Positions 1-10,051 are shown, numbered from the stretch's first letter. The stretch is 64,000 nucleotides of DNA from G963674665 sp964609625 (GCA_964609625.1 CAZSRS010000003.1:124001-188000); one strand, 5' to 3'. The notes: generated from the letters alone by a model not told the origin. Program-made: numbers and translations.

Positions 1-1238
<1,238 letters not shown>

Positions 1239-1507
1239 GTCGGTTCCATGTTTTGTGGTTGACAGGATGAAAAACGGGGCAGAGAGCCTCGACGCACGCC
1301 CAGGGCAGGAATCCGCGCGGAAATGCCTCCCCCCGATCTTGCGCTTGGGCATGCTCGATCTTACAATACAACCATCGACCAGCCCTTTCAAGGCTTGCGC
1401 AAAAGTGCACAGAACAACGGGCCGAAGTAAAAAAATTGACGCTTGCCAAGCATGGTACTTTGGAGTATCAAAGTCCTCTTTTGCCACAATCGCACTGGAG
1501 AAATCTG

Positions 1508-1720
1508 ATGAAACCCGAGATCCATCCCAAATCGTTCAAGGCCACGATCCGCTGCGCATGCGGGTTCGAAGTCCAAACCCAGTCCACCAAAGGCGATAAG
1601 CTGGAAGTGGAAATCTGCTCCAACTGCCATCCGTTCTTCACCGGCAAGCAGCGCTTCGTGGACACCGCCGGCCGCATCGACCGCTTCCGCAAGAAGTACG
1701 CCCAGTTCGAGGCCAAGTAG
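1508..1720 (+). CDS. rpmE: 50S ribosomal protein L31
   Basis: Small protein of the large ribosomal subunit, 70 aa, starting MKPEIHPK. It is the zinc-binding (C+) form: CAC near residue 16 and CSNC near residue 37 give the four cysteines; the C-terminal part HPFFTGKQRFVDTAGR is diagnostic of L31. An in-frame ATG lies further upstream, but the ATG at 1508 has a GGAG at 1497-1500 and starts at the conserved N-terminus, so I chose it. First gene of a co-directional run rpmE-DUF1385-prfA-prmC. Confidence 0.96.
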   Translation: MKPEIHPKSFKATIRCACGFEVQTQSTKGDKLEVEICSNCHPFFTGKQRFVDTAGRIDRFRKKYAQFEAK

Positions 1721-1754
1721 CGCGCCGGCCCCGCACCAGGTGCAAGGAGACTGT

Positions 1755-2789
1755 GTGAAGAAACACGTGCACTCCCTCAGGCTGCTGCGTCATCTGACGC
1801 CCATGCTTGCGGCCGCGCCCACTGTCGGCGGGCAGGCCGTGATGGAAGGCGTGATGATGCGCAACAAGGATCGCATGGCCGTGGCCGTTCGCAAACAGGA
1901 CGGCAGCATCCAGGTGGACTCCTGGCCCTGGTTCTCCTTCTCGGGCCTCGCCTGGATGCGAAAGCCCTTTTTACGCGGCTTCCCCGTGCTGCTGGAGACC
2001 CTTGTCAACGGCATCAAGGCCCTGAACTACTCGGCGGGGCAGGCCGTGGATGAAGACGACGGCGCCGAACTCAAGCCCTGGCACCTTGCGCTGACCCTGG
2101 CCCTTTCCATCGGCCTGGCCCTGGGGCTCTTCGTGGTGGTGCCGCACCTCTTTTCCCTGGGCATGAAGGCCCTGGGACTGGGGGGCGACGTCGAAGGCCT
2201 GAGCTTCCACCTCTGGGACGGCTTGTTCAAACTGGCCATGTTCCTGGGGTACATCGTGGCCATTTCCTTCGTGCCGGACATCCGCCGCGTGTTCCAGTAC
2301 CACGGCGCCGAGCACAAGGTGGTCTGGTCCTATGAAAAGCTCGGCCGCGTGGACCTCGAGCTGGCGCGCCATGAAAGCCGCCTGCACCCACGTTGCGGCA
2401 CGGCCTTCCTGCTTTTCGTGCTCTCCATCTCCATCGTGGTCCATACCGTGGTCGTGCCTGGGATACTGATGCTATACACTCCGCAGAACGTCGTGCTCAA
2501 GCACACCTATATCCTGATCGTCAAGCTGCTGCTTGTGGTGCCCATCAGCTGCCTGGCCTACGAAAGCATCAAGTTTGCGGGCAGACATGCCGGCAACCTG
2601 TTCTGCAAGCTTGTCAACGGCCCCGGCCTGGGCCTGCAGATGCTCACCACCAAGGAGCCGGACGACGGGCAGATCGAAGTGGCCGCCGCGGCCCTGAAAC
2701 ACGCCCTCGCCGTGGAGAGCGCCCAGCAGACATGCATCGACACCTTGCCGGATCAGCCCACCAGGGGCAGAACCGCGGAGGGTGTCTGA
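1755..2789 (+). CDS. DUF1385 family membrane protein (YqhQ-like)
   Basis: Integral membrane protein of the DUF1385 family, function unknown, about 344 aa. Seen: the family's N-terminal VGGQAVMEGVMMR signature, two to four hydrophobic segments (roughly residues 105-130, 155-175, 215-240 and 255-275), and the conserved FQYHGAEHK and HPRCGTAFL motifs. I place the start at GTG 1755 because AAGGAG sits at 1744-1749; a GTG at 1740 is in frame but has no ribosome-binding site. The stop overlaps the prfA start by one base (TGATG), implying translational coupling. Its position between rpmE and prfA is a recurring arrangement, so a link to translation or the envelope is possible but unproven. Confidence 0.88.
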   Translation: MKKHVHSLRLLRHLTPMLAAAPTVGGQAVMEGVMMRNKDRMAVAVRKQDGSIQVDSWPWFSFSGLAWMRKPFLRGFPVLLETLVNGIKALNYSAGQAVDEDDGAELKPWHLALTLALSIGLALGLFVVVPHLFSLGMKALGLGGDVEGLSFHLWDGLFKLAMFLGYIVAISFVPDIRRVFQYHGAEHKVVWSYEKLGRVDLELARHESRLHPRCGTAFLLFVLSISIVVHTVVVPGILMLYTPQNVVLKHTYILIVKLLLVVPISCLAYESIKFAGRHAGNLFCKLVNGPGLGLQMLTTKEPDDGQIEVAAAALKHALAVESAQQTCIDTLPDQPTRGRTAEGV

Positions 2790-3856
2790 TGTTCGCCAAG
2801 CTCGAACAACTCGAGCGCCGCTATCTCGACCTGGAGACAGAGCTTAGCCTGCCCGAGGTCTACGGTGACCAGGAGCGGTACCGCACCCTGGCCAAGGCCC
2901 ACTCCGACCTCAAGGACATCGTGGGCGGATACCGCCAGTACAAGGACCTCTCCAAGCAGCTCGACGACAGCAGGGAAATGCGCCACGATCCAGACCCCGA
3001 GATCCGCGCCATGGCCGAAGAGGAATACAAGAGCGCCAAGGCACAACTGCCCGACCTCGAGCACAAGCTCAAGCTGATGCTCCTGCCCACCGACCCCCTG
3101 GACGAAAAAAACATTCTCCTGGAAATCCGCGCCGGGACCGGGGGCGAAGAGGCCGCCCTGTTCGTCGCCGACCTCTTCCGCATGTACTCCCGCTATGCCG
3201 AGGAGCGCGGCTGGAAGGTCGAGGAGATGAGCGTCAGCGAGACAGGCACCGGCGGGTTCAAGGAAATCATCGTCCTGATCTCCGGCGACAAGGTCTACAG
3301 CCGCCTCAAGTACGAATCCGGCACCCACCGCGTGCAGCGCGTGCCGGCCACCGAATCCCAGGGCCGCATCCACACCTCGGCCGTGACCGTGGCCATCATG
3401 CCCGAGGCCGAAGAGGTGGACGTGGATATCCGGCAGGAAGACCTGCGCGTCGACGTCTACCGCTCCTCGGGACCTGGGGGGCAGAGTGTGAACACCACGG
3501 ACTCGGCCGTGCGCGTCACCCACATTCCCACCGGCCTCGTGGTCATCTGCCAGGACGAGAAATCCCAGATCAAGAACCGTGCCAAGGCCATGAAGGTCCT
3601 GCGCTCCCGCCTGCTGCAGATCGAACAGGAAAAACAGGAGCAGGAGCAGGCCGACTCCAGACGCGCCCAGGTCGGCACCGGAGACCGCTCGGGCCGCATC
3701 CGCACTTACAACTACCCGCAGGGGCGCGTCACCGACCACCGCATCAACCTCACGCTCTACAAGCTGGAGCAGGTGCTGGAAGGTGACCTGGACGACCTCG
3801 TGGACGCGCTCATGACCCACTACCAGACCGAAGCGCTCAAGCATCAGGGCGATTGA
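2789..3856 (+). CDS. prfA: Peptide chain release factor 1
   Basis: Recognises UAA/UAG stop codons and triggers peptidyl-tRNA hydrolysis. 355 aa, normal for RF1. The GGQ catalytic motif is at residues 230-232 (SSGPGGQSVNTTDSAV) and the RF1-type stop-codon reading motif PAT at 186-188 (RVPATESQGR), which separates it from RF2. The ATG overlaps the upstream stop by one base. It is followed directly by prmC, the methyltransferase that modifies the GGQ glutamine, the classic prfA-prmC pairing. Confidence 0.96.
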   Translation: MFAKLEQLERRYLDLETELSLPEVYGDQERYRTLAKAHSDLKDIVGGYRQYKDLSKQLDDSREMRHDPDPEIRAMAEEEYKSAKAQLPDLEHKLKLMLLPTDPLDEKNILLEIRAGTGGEEAALFVADLFRMYSRYAEERGWKVEEMSVSETGTGGFKEIIVLISGDKVYSRLKYESGTHRVQRVPATESQGRIHTSAVTVAIMPEAEEVDVDIRQEDLRVDVYRSSGPGGQSVNTTDSAVRVTHIPTGLVVICQDEKSQIKNRAKAMKVLRSRLLQIEQEKQEQEQADSRRAQVGTGDRSGRIRTYNYPQGRVTDHRINLTLYKLEQVLEGDLDDLVDALMTHYQTEALKHQGD

Positions 3857-3873
3857 ATCCCTCCCACGACGCC

Positions 3874-4764
3874 ATGACCGCGTCCAGGGAACTCCCCCCC
3901 CCCTTGATCGGCGAAGCCCTCGACCGGGCCATTGACACGCTGGAATGTAGCGCCGTGGACAGCCCCGCGCTCTCGGCTCAACTCCTGTTGGCGCACGTCC
4001 TGGACCTCCCCCGCCTGGAGATGCTGCTGCAACGCAAGCACCCCCTGACGCCAAACCAGTGGCTCCGGTTCCAGGAATTGGTGACCAGACGCTCCAGCGG
4101 AGAACCCGTGGCCATGATCCTGGGGCGCAAGGAATTTTTCGGCCGGGACTTCCGCGTCACACGGGACGTGCTCGTGCCCCGCCCCGAAACGGAACACGTG
4201 GTGGAAGCGGCCCTGGCCCGCTGCCCTGCCGACACATCGCTGTTCTTCGCCGACCTGGGCTGCGGCAGCGGCGCCCTGGCCGTGACCCTGGCCTGCGAAC
4301 TGCCCCTGGCCAGGGGGGTGGCTCTGGATCGCAGCCGCCCTGCCCTGGACGTGACCCGCGAAAACGCCCGACGCCATGGAGTCCTCGACAGGCTGCTGCT
4401 CGTCGAGGCGGACTTCTGCCACGCCCCCTTGTGCAGCGGGGCCTTTGCACTGATCGTGGCCAACCCCCCCTATGTCAGCGCGGCCGAGTACCAGACGTTG
4501 AGCCACGAGATCCGGAATTTCGAGCCCAAACAGGCCCTCGTGCCACTGCAAGACGGAGGGGCGCACGGCCTGGAGTCCCTGGCCGGGCTTATGCCCGACG
4601 CCCGGCGCGCCCTGCGCCCCGATGGAATGCTGCTCGTGGAGATCGGCGCGGGACAGGGCCGCGACGCCCTGCACCTGGCCAACACGCACGGACCGTGGCG
4701 CCATGCGGCGGTGTTGCCCGACCTGGCCGGACGCGATCGGGTTCTTTGCCTGGAGCGGGTGTAG
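3874..4764 (+). CDS. prmC: Release factor glutamine N5-methyltransferase PrmC (HemK)
   Basis: Methylates the glutamine of the GGQ motif in release factors using S-adenosylmethionine. About 296 aa. An N-terminal helical domain is followed by a Rossmann methyltransferase fold with the SAM loop DLGCGSGALAVTLA and the substrate-binding NPPY motif (VANPPYVS) that defines the family. The start is uncertain: a TTG at 3853 overlaps the prfA stop, while the ATG at 3874 lacks a clear ribosome-binding site; either would be translated by coupling to prfA. I list the ATG. Confidence 0.93.
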   Translation: MTASRELPPPLIGEALDRAIDTLECSAVDSPALSAQLLLAHVLDLPRLEMLLQRKHPLTPNQWLRFQELVTRRSSGEPVAMILGRKEFFGRDFRVTRDVLVPRPETEHVVEAALARCPADTSLFFADLGCGSGALAVTLACELPLARGVALDRSRPALDVTRENARRHGVLDRLLLVEADFCHAPLCSGAFALIVANPPYVSAAEYQTLSHEIRNFEPKQALVPLQDGGAHGLESLAGLMPDARRALRPDGMLLVEIGAGQGRDALHLANTHGPWRHAAVLPDLAGRDRVLCLERV

Positions 4765-4765
4765 A

Positions 4766-4787
4766 AAAACAACAGTCTTGTTGTTTT
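4766..4787 (+). terminator. Perfect AT-rich inverted repeat after prmC
   Basis: A 9-bp perfect stem, AAAACAACA / TGTTGTTTT, with a GTCT loop, begins two bases after the prmC stop. The stem is AT-rich and no long T-tract follows, so termination would be weak; it may separate prfA-prmC from lpxC. Confidence 0.45.
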
Positions 4788-4894
4788 ACCACAAGAAACG
4801 CTCATCACACTGCCACACTTCACTTTTAAAATCAAATAGTTAGAAAATTTATATAAACGGCACGTCTTTTGCTTTTGGCGCTTCGGAGGCGTAA

Positions 4895-5818
4895 ATGCAA
4901 CAAACCACAATCAAACGAAGCATCGAATGTTCCGGCATCGGCCTGCACAGCGGACGCAAGGTCCGCCTCAAGCTCCTGCCCGCGCCTGAAGACACCGGCA
5001 TTATCTTTTCCCTGCTCACGGAGCGTGGCGCCAAGTTCATCTCCCCGCGCCCCAACGCCGTGATCGCCACAGGGCTATCCACCACCCTGGTACACGGCGA
5101 GGACAGCGTATCCACCGTGGAGCACCTGCTGGCGGCGGTACGCGGACTGGACATCGACAACATCCACATCGAGATCGAAGGCGGCGAGGCTCCCATCATG
5201 GACGGCAGCGCCGCCTCTTTCGTTTTCCTGCTGCGTTCCGCCGGCATCGTGCTACAGGCGCGCCCCCGCAAGTATCTGGCCCTGAAACGCCCCTTCGAAC
5301 TGCAACGCGACGGAAAATGGGTCAAGGGCCTTCCCGGCAACGGCTTTTTCGTGGATTTCACCATCGACTTCAACCATCCGCTCATCGGCACGCAACGTAT
5401 GAGCTTCGACCTCGGCCCCGAGGAATTCATCCGCCACGTGGCCAAGGCCCGGACCTTCGGCTTCCTGCGCGACGTGGAAGCCCTGCAACGCAACGGACTG
5501 GCCCGAGGCGGCTCCCTGGACAACGCCGTGGTCCTGGACGACTACGCGGTGGTCAACCCCGAGGGCCTGCGCTTCGAGGACGAATTCGTACGCCACAAGA
5601 TCCTCGACTTCATCGGCGACATGGCCCTGCTGGAGTATCCCTTGCTGGGGCGTTTCGAGGTCCACTGCTCGGGCCACGCCCTGAACAACGCCTTCCTGCG
5701 CATCCTCGACACCAACCGCGACATCTATCTCAACGAGGTCACCCTGCCTGATGCCCGACGACTGCCCCAGGAAGCGGACCCGATCCTCTCCGGCGCCGCC
5801 ATGCCCGTGCCCTCCTGA
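4895..5818 (+). CDS. lpxC: UDP-3-O-acyl-N-acetylglucosamine deacetylase LpxC
   Basis: Zinc amidase that performs the first committed step of lipid A synthesis, showing the organism makes lipopolysaccharide. 307 aa, typical for single-domain LpxC. Zinc ligands are visible as His77 (STVEHLLAA) and His234/Asp238 (FVRHKILDFIGD); the early motif GIGLHSG is also conserved. GGAGG precedes the ATG. A 130-base AT-rich gap separates it from prmC, so it may have its own promoter. It converges on pspF. Confidence 0.96.
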   Translation: MQQTTIKRSIECSGIGLHSGRKVRLKLLPAPEDTGIIFSLLTERGAKFISPRPNAVIATGLSTTLVHGEDSVSTVEHLLAAVRGLDIDNIHIEIEGGEAPIMDGSAASFVFLLRSAGIVLQARPRKYLALKRPFELQRDGKWVKGLPGNGFFVDFTIDFNHPLIGTQRMSFDLGPEEFIRHVAKARTFGFLRDVEALQRNGLARGGSLDNAVVLDDYAVVNPEGLRFEDEFVRHKILDFIGDMALLEYPLLGRFEVHCSGHALNNAFLRILDTNRDIYLNEVTLPDARRLPQEADPILSGAAMPVPS

Positions 5819-5852
5819 GCATACAAATTTACCCGATCCCTGCCTCACCCCC

Positions 5853-5882
5853 GCGCCCCGTGGTCCTGACACTGCGGGGCGC
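5853..5882. terminator. Hairpin between converging lpxC and pspF
   Basis: Perfect 8-bp stem GCGCCCCG / CGGGGCGC with a 14-base loop, followed by TTGGTTTG on the plus strand. Placement between two converging genes suits a shared terminator; the T-tract is interrupted. Confidence 0.5.
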
Positions 5883-5931
5883 TTGGTTTGGGGGTCACTT
5901 AACCTTACTTTCCCTACTTTTTCTCCCCCAC

Positions 5932-7059
5932 TCACGCCCCCAGCAGGGTCTTGTGCTTGCGGTAGAGACCCCGGAACTGGTTGTAGCTCAGGCCCAGCAG
6001 CTGGGCCGCCATGCGCTGGTTGTGGCGCGCCCTGGCCAAGGCCGCTTCCAGGGCCCGGCATTCCACGTCCCGCACCACTGTTGGCAGGTCCAGGGGCAGA
6101 TCCAGAGACAGGTCGAGAGAGGGGTCCGGGGAAACGGACGATTGCGGTGCTGCTGACGCAGAAGGTGGGGGTGCGGCGGCTCCAGGCATGTCCAGCGGCC
6201 GGGAATCCTTTGGGGGCATTGCGGCGGCTGGCTGGCGACTCTTTTCCACACCGGGGCGCCAGGGCGATTCGAACGGGTCCAGTTCGATGCTGTCCACCGT
6301 ATGCGCCCCCAGATGGAGGGCGCGGTACACGGCGCGCTCCACCGCGTTCTTGAGTTCGCGGACATTGCCGGGCCAGTGATACGCCAGAAGCAGGCGCTCG
6401 GCTTCCGGAGCAAAGGAAGGGGATTCGGCGTGCCCCAGTTCCAGGGTCATGGACGCGGCAAAGCGCTCCGCCAGGAGCAAGATGTCGCCGAAGCGCTCCC
6501 GCAAGGGGGGCAGGGTCAGGACCTCGAAGCTGAGACGGTCGAGGAGGTCCTGCTTAAAGCGTCCGCGCTTGGCCAGCTCGGGCAGGTCGATGTTGGCCGC
6601 GCCCACGATGCGCGTGTCCACCCTCAGGGGGCGCGTACTGCCGATACGCTCGAACTCGCCGTATTCCACCACGCGCAGGACCTTTTCCTGGGCGCGCAAG
6701 GGCATGGACGCCAGCTCGTCCAGGAACAGCGTGCCCCCGTCCGCAGACTCGAACCGCCCGGCGCGGCGCCGCACCGCGCCGGTGAAGGCGCCAGCCTCGT
6801 GGCCGAAGAGTTCGCTCTCCAGCAACGACGGCGTGAGCGCCGCGCAGTTGGTGGCCAAAAACGGTCCCTGCCAGCGGAGCGAGAGATAGTGCAGTCTGGC
6901 GGCGGCCAGTTCCTTGCCCGTGCCGCGCTCCCCAATGAGCAGCACGGGGCGGTCCACCCGTGCCACGGCGGCAAGGTGCTCGTTGAACAGGAGAAAAGCC
7001 TCTGAGCGGCCGAGGAGTTCGACCCGCAAGGCCTCTGGAGTATGGCCGGCTTCCGGCAT
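5932..7059 (-). CDS. pspF: Sigma-54-dependent activator PspF
   Basis: Enhancer-binding protein that activates the phage-shock operon; in known systems PspA inhibits it. 375 aa, no receiver or sensory domain, as in PspF. The AAA+ domain has Walker A GERGTGKE (43-50), the sigma-54 contact loop GAFTGA (90-95), Walker B GGTLFLDEL (about 108-116), and the WPGNVRELKN motif. A Fis-type helix-turn-helix ends the protein (NQRMAAQLLGLSYNQFRGLY). It is about 50 residues longer than the E. coli protein because of a Pro/Ala-rich linker (about 275-335) containing a short repeated Leu-Asp run. Divergent from pspABC, as in other psp loci. Confidence 0.92.
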   Translation of the reverse strand: MPEAGHTPEALRVELLGRSEAFLLFNEHLAAVARVDRPVLLIGERGTGKELAAARLHYLSLRWQGPFLATNCAALTPSLLESELFGHEAGAFTGAVRRRAGRFESADGGTLFLDELASMPLRAQEKVLRVVEYGEFERIGSTRPLRVDTRIVGAANIDLPELAKRGRFKQDLLDRLSFEVLTLPPLRERFGDILLLAERFAASMTLELGHAESPSFAPEAERLLLAYHWPGNVRELKNAVERAVYRALHLGAHTVDSIELDPFESPWRPGVEKSRQPAAAMPPKDSRPLDMPGAAAPPPSASAAPQSSVSPDPSLDLSLDLPLDLPTVVRDVECRALEAALARARHNQRMAAQLLGLSYNQFRGLYRKHKTLLGA

Positions 7060-7177
7060 GGCGATTTCGACCGAATATTGTTTGTTCTACACTATTATTA
7101 TCAATACAGACCACTACGCGCTTTGCCCTGCAAATGCAAGGTCGTTGAAAATCAACCACTTGCCCACACGGCGCACC

Positions 7178-7193
7178 TGGCATGTATCCTGCT
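7178..7193 (+). promoter_or_regulatory. Sigma-54 (-24/-12) promoter of pspABC
   Basis: TGGCATGTATCCTGCT matches the sigma-54 consensus with GG at 7179-7180 and GC at 7191-7192, spaced exactly ten bases. It lies about 30 bases before the pspA start, leaving a leader of roughly 20 bases containing the ribosome-binding site. The adjacent pspF gene supplies the required activator. Confidence 0.88.
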
Positions 7194-7221
7194 CATGGAA
7201 AGAAAACACAGGAGGTACGCC

Positions 7222-7893
7222 ATGGGCGTGTTCACCCGCTTTAAAGACATCGTCAGTTCCAATATCAATTCCATGCTTGACCGGGCCGAAGATCCGGAGA
7301 AGATGATCCGCCTGATGATCCGCGAGATGGAGGAGACCCTGGTGGAGCTCAAGGCTTCCTGCGCCGGCCTGATGGCTGACAAGCGCAAGGTGGAGCGCGA
7401 ACTCGGCACCATCCAGGAGCGCGTGGAAATCTGGAACCAGCGCGCCGTTCTGGCCGTGGACAAGGGGCGCGACGACCTGGCCAAGGAGGCCCTCATCGAG
7501 AAGTCCCGCTTCACCCGCAGGGCGGAAATCCTGCACGACGAGATGCAGCGCTTCGACGACCTAGTGGTCCAGGCCAAGAACGACATAGGCACCCTGGAGG
7601 ACAAGCTCAATGCCGCCAAGGAGAAGCAACGCCTGCTCATGCAGCGCCACATCCGCGCCGGCGATCGCATGCGCGCCGAGACCGACATCCGCCGCGCCTC
7701 GGGCGCCGACGCCATGCGTCGGTTCGAGGAATTCGAGCAGCGCATTGAGCGCATGGAGGCCGAGGCCAACCTGGTCAATCCGCCTCAGAACCGCAACCTG
7801 GACGAGGAATTCGCCCTGCTCGAGGGGCACGACGAGATCGAAAGGGAACTCGACGCGTTGAAGAAAAAGTCCGCCACCCCTGGAAATGAATGA
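7222..7893 (+). CDS. pspA: Phage shock protein A (PspA/IM30)
   Basis: Peripheral inner-membrane protein that binds stressed membranes and, in characterised systems, represses PspF. 223 aa, almost wholly predicted helix/coiled coil, with the family start MGVFTRFKDIVSSNINSMLD and the early EDPEKMIRLMIREMEE segment. The ATG at 7222 has GGAGG at 7211-7215; longer in-frame starts would run through the sigma-54 promoter, so they are rejected. First gene of pspABC. Confidence 0.95.
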   Translation: MGVFTRFKDIVSSNINSMLDRAEDPEKMIRLMIREMEETLVELKASCAGLMADKRKVERELGTIQERVEIWNQRAVLAVDKGRDDLAKEALIEKSRFTRRAEILHDEMQRFDDLVVQAKNDIGTLEDKLNAAKEKQRLLMQRHIRAGDRMRAETDIRRASGADAMRRFEEFEQRIERMEAEANLVNPPQNRNLDEEFALLEGHDEIERELDALKKKSATPGNE

Positions 7894-7970
7894 GAGATGA
7901 CGTTTCGGTGCACGGCAATATCTGGTATCGAGCCTGAAACAGCGATCAAACCCTCAAGGAGTCCGTAAGA

Positions 7971-8213
7971 ATGGGCCATTTCCTCGCTTTCGTGTTCGCC
8001 GTGATGCTGCTGGGAGTCGCCGTGGTGGTCGTGATCCTGGTCCTGTTGGTCAGGCTGCTCAGGGGCGGCTCCGGCACTCCGCCGCACAACGAAGCCGGCA
8101 ACGAGGCCAGGATGATCCAGGAACTGTATCACGGCCTGAACAAGATGGAGGAGCGGGTGGAGGCCCTGGAGACCCTGCTCCTGGACAAAGAGAAAAAGGA
8201 AGGCCGACAATGA
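7971..8213 (+). CDS. pspB: Phage shock protein B
   Basis: 80 aa with one N-terminal membrane helix (about residues 4-28) and a cytoplasmic coiled coil (NKMEERVEALETLLLD). In known systems PspB works with PspC to relieve PspA inhibition of PspF. AAGGAG precedes the ATG. The stop overlaps the pspC start by four bases (ATGA). Identification rests on topology, size and position between pspA and pspC. Confidence 0.88.
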   Translation: MGHFLAFVFAVMLLGVAVVVVILVLLVRLLRGGSGTPPHNEAGNEARMIQELYHGLNKMEERVEALETLLLDKEKKEGRQ

Positions 8214-8587
8214 GACACATCCCGCAAGGCGGGCTCTACCGCGCGCGCGACGGCGTGATCATGGGCGTGTGCAAGGGGCTGGCCAACTACTTCGACTTCA
8301 ATGTCTTCTGGGTGCGGGTCATCGCCGTGACCCTGCTGCTTTTCACTGGGCTCTGGCCCGTGGCCGGACTCTACGTGATCATCGGTCTGTTCATGAAGCC
8401 GGAACCCGTGCTGCCCTTCAACAACGAGGCCGAACAGGAGTTCTATGACTCCTACGTGGGCTCGCGCTCCATGGCCATTTCCAGGATCAAGCGCAAGTTC
8501 GAGCACCTGGACCGCAGGCTGCGCCGCATGGAAGACGTGGTCACCAGCCGCGACTACGACTGGGAGCGCCGGTTCGCAAACAAATGA
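8210..8587 (+). CDS. pspC: Phage shock protein C (PspC domain)
   Basis: 125 aa with the PspC signature LYRARDGVIMGVCKGLANYF, then two closely spaced hydrophobic stretches (about residues 38-62) and a basic coiled-coil tail (FEHLDRRLRRMEDVV). It is the membrane sensor partner of PspB, to which it is coupled by a four-base overlap. Last gene of the operon; a terminator-like hairpin follows. Confidence 0.92.
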   Translation: MRHIPQGGLYRARDGVIMGVCKGLANYFDFNVFWVRVIAVTLLLFTGLWPVAGLYVIIGLFMKPEPVLPFNNEAEQEFYDSYVGSRSMAISRIKRKFEHLDRRLRRMEDVVTSRDYDWERRFANK

Positions 8588-8598
8588 CCGGTTGAAAG

Positions 8599-8633
8599 AG
8601 CCCGCACCCGACGTGCTGGGTCGGGCTTCATTC
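8599..8633 (+). terminator. Hairpin after pspC
   Basis: Stem AGCCCGCACCC / GGGTCGGGCT with one bulged base and an 8-base loop, starting 12 bases after the pspC stop and followed by TCATTCC. Reads as an intrinsic terminator with a poor T-tract. Confidence 0.5.
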
Positions 8634-8832
8634 CGGGGCGCCCCGCCAGGGCCTTGTCGCGATGCGGGAAGCAGGGGCGATCCCCGCTCCTCCCCGTGAC
8701 CTTTCTTCAACCACGGTCGTCCGCGCGCCACATATGGCGGCAGCGACGCTACTCCCCCTGGCCCCCCTTCCCAAGATCTCTGGTGGAAATAACTTGTTAC
8801 ACCGAGCAAATAGAGTTCTGGAAAGGGGGAGC

Positions 8833-8875
8833 CCGAGGGGGAAAAAACCTCGTGCAAAGAGGTTTTCCCCCTCGG
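8833..8875. terminator. Long hairpin between converging psp and mutY genes
   Basis: Nearly perfect 17-bp stem: CCGAGGGGGAAAA on the left and TTTTCCCCCTCGG on the right, closed by CCTC/GAGG, with two extra A residues in the left arm and the 7-base loop GTGCAAA. The A-run and T-run in the arms allow it to act in either direction. The rest of the 8588-8931 gap holds no convincing gene. Confidence 0.55.
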
Positions 8876-8931
8876 TAATCGATACCTTTCGCCGTGCGGA
8901 GGCAAGGGAAAAGCCGCGTCCCAACACGTTC

Positions 8932-10038
8932 CTACTTCCTGAACACCATCCTCCATGCCTCGGGTTCCCGCTCCAACCGGTCCAGGAGCTTGCGGTGCCC
9001 GGCCGGCAGGGCGTAGTCGCCCAACTCCTCGGGCGTTGCCCAGCGATAGTCGCTGGCCGCGTTGAGCGCGGGGATAGGGGGCGCGGCAAACGAAAGCACC
9101 GGCCGCAGGGCGAAGCAGTGCAGCGCCACGCGGTAGGTGGTGTAGCCGTGGCGCACCACGCCCAGGTCGGCGTGCACGCCCACGTCCAGGGCCACCTCCT
9201 CCATGAACTCGCGGACCACGGCCTGGGCCGGGGATTCGCCCGGTTCCACGCGCCCCCCCGGGAATTCCCAGAGCCCGGGCCAAGCGCCCCGGAGCAGCCG
9301 TTTCTGGATCAGCACCCTGCCCTGCACGGCCAAAAGGCCCGTGGCCACTTCCAGGGGTATGATTTCCTTTGCCTTTGACGGCACCGGCCGCTCGGTCTCG
9401 ATGCCCAGCCTGCGGCTCTCGCAGTGCCCCTCGATGGGGCATTCCACGCAGCGGGGGCGTTTGGCGCAGACCAGGGCACCCAGTTCCATGAGCGCCTGGT
9501 TGAAGTCCCGCGCCCGGCCGGAGGGGAGCAGGAGGCGTAGCTCGGCCTCCATGCGCCCGCGCGCGGCGGGCTCCTTCACCGGGGTGTCCAGGTCCAGGAG
9601 TCGGGCCAGGACACGCTCCACGTTGGCGTCGATCACCGGCACGTCCTGGTTGAAGGCCAGGCTGGCCACGGCAGCGGCCGTGTACGCCCCCACGCCGGGG
9701 AGCGCACGTAGGGCCTGGATGTCGGAGGGCAGTCGGCCGCCCTGCTCCGCGTGCAGAAGCCTGGCCGCCTTGTGCAGGTTGCGCGCCCTGGAGTAATAGC
9801 CCAGGCCTTCCCAGTGCTTGAGCACCTCCTCCTCGTCGGCCAGGGCCAGGCTGGCCACGTCCGGAAAGCGGCGCATCCAGCACTGAAAATAGCCCACCAC
9901 GCGCTCCATTTGCGTCTGCTGGAGCATGATCTCGGATACCCACACCGCATAGGGCGCGTAGCCGTCGCGCCAAGGCAGGGGGCGCTGGTTGCGGGCGAAC
10001 CACGCCAGCAGGGCACGGGCGACAACGGCGTGTTCCAT
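8932..10038 (-). CDS. mutY: Adenine DNA glycosylase MutY with C-terminal Nudix-like domain
   Basis: Removes adenine mispaired with 8-oxoguanine. About 368 aa. Catalytic Glu36 (WVSEIMLQQTQ) and Asp137 (VIDANVERV) are present, with the helix-hairpin-helix ALPGVGAYTA before Asp137. The iron-sulfur loop has four Cys (191, 197, 200, 206), but the first gap is five residues, not the usual six. The C-terminal domain carries an almost complete Nudix box near residues 262-284 (GRVEPGE then REFMEE), better kept than in most MutY proteins. ATG 10038 is listed; a GTG at 10044 is also in frame. It follows the DUF362 gene by a few bases. Confidence 0.93.
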   Translation of the reverse strand: MEHAVVARALLAWFARNQRPLPWRDGYAPYAVWVSEIMLQQTQMERVVGYFQCWMRRFPDVASLALADEEEVLKHWEGLGYYSRARNLHKAARLLHAEQGGRLPSDIQALRALPGVGAYTAAAVASLAFNQDVPVIDANVERVLARLLDLDTPVKEPAARGRMEAELRLLLPSGRARDFNQALMELGALVCAKRPRCVECPIEGHCESRRLGIETERPVPSKAKEIIPLEVATGLLAVQGRVLIQKRLLRGAWPGLWEFPGGRVEPGESPAQAVVREFMEEVALDVGVHADLGVVRHGYTTYRVALHCFALRPVLSFAAPPIPALNAASDYRWATPEELGDYALPAGHRKLLDRLEREPEAWRMVFRK

Positions 10039-10051
10039 GCTCACCCCATGC

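Noticed and set aside
1239..1450. TPP riboswitch upstream of thiC
   Set aside because: The minus-strand leader lacks the CTGAGA and ACC-C-TGA-C core motifs.
1436..1461. TTGACG ... TACTTT promoter for rpmE
   Set aside because: The 14-base spacer is too short and no better -10 fits.
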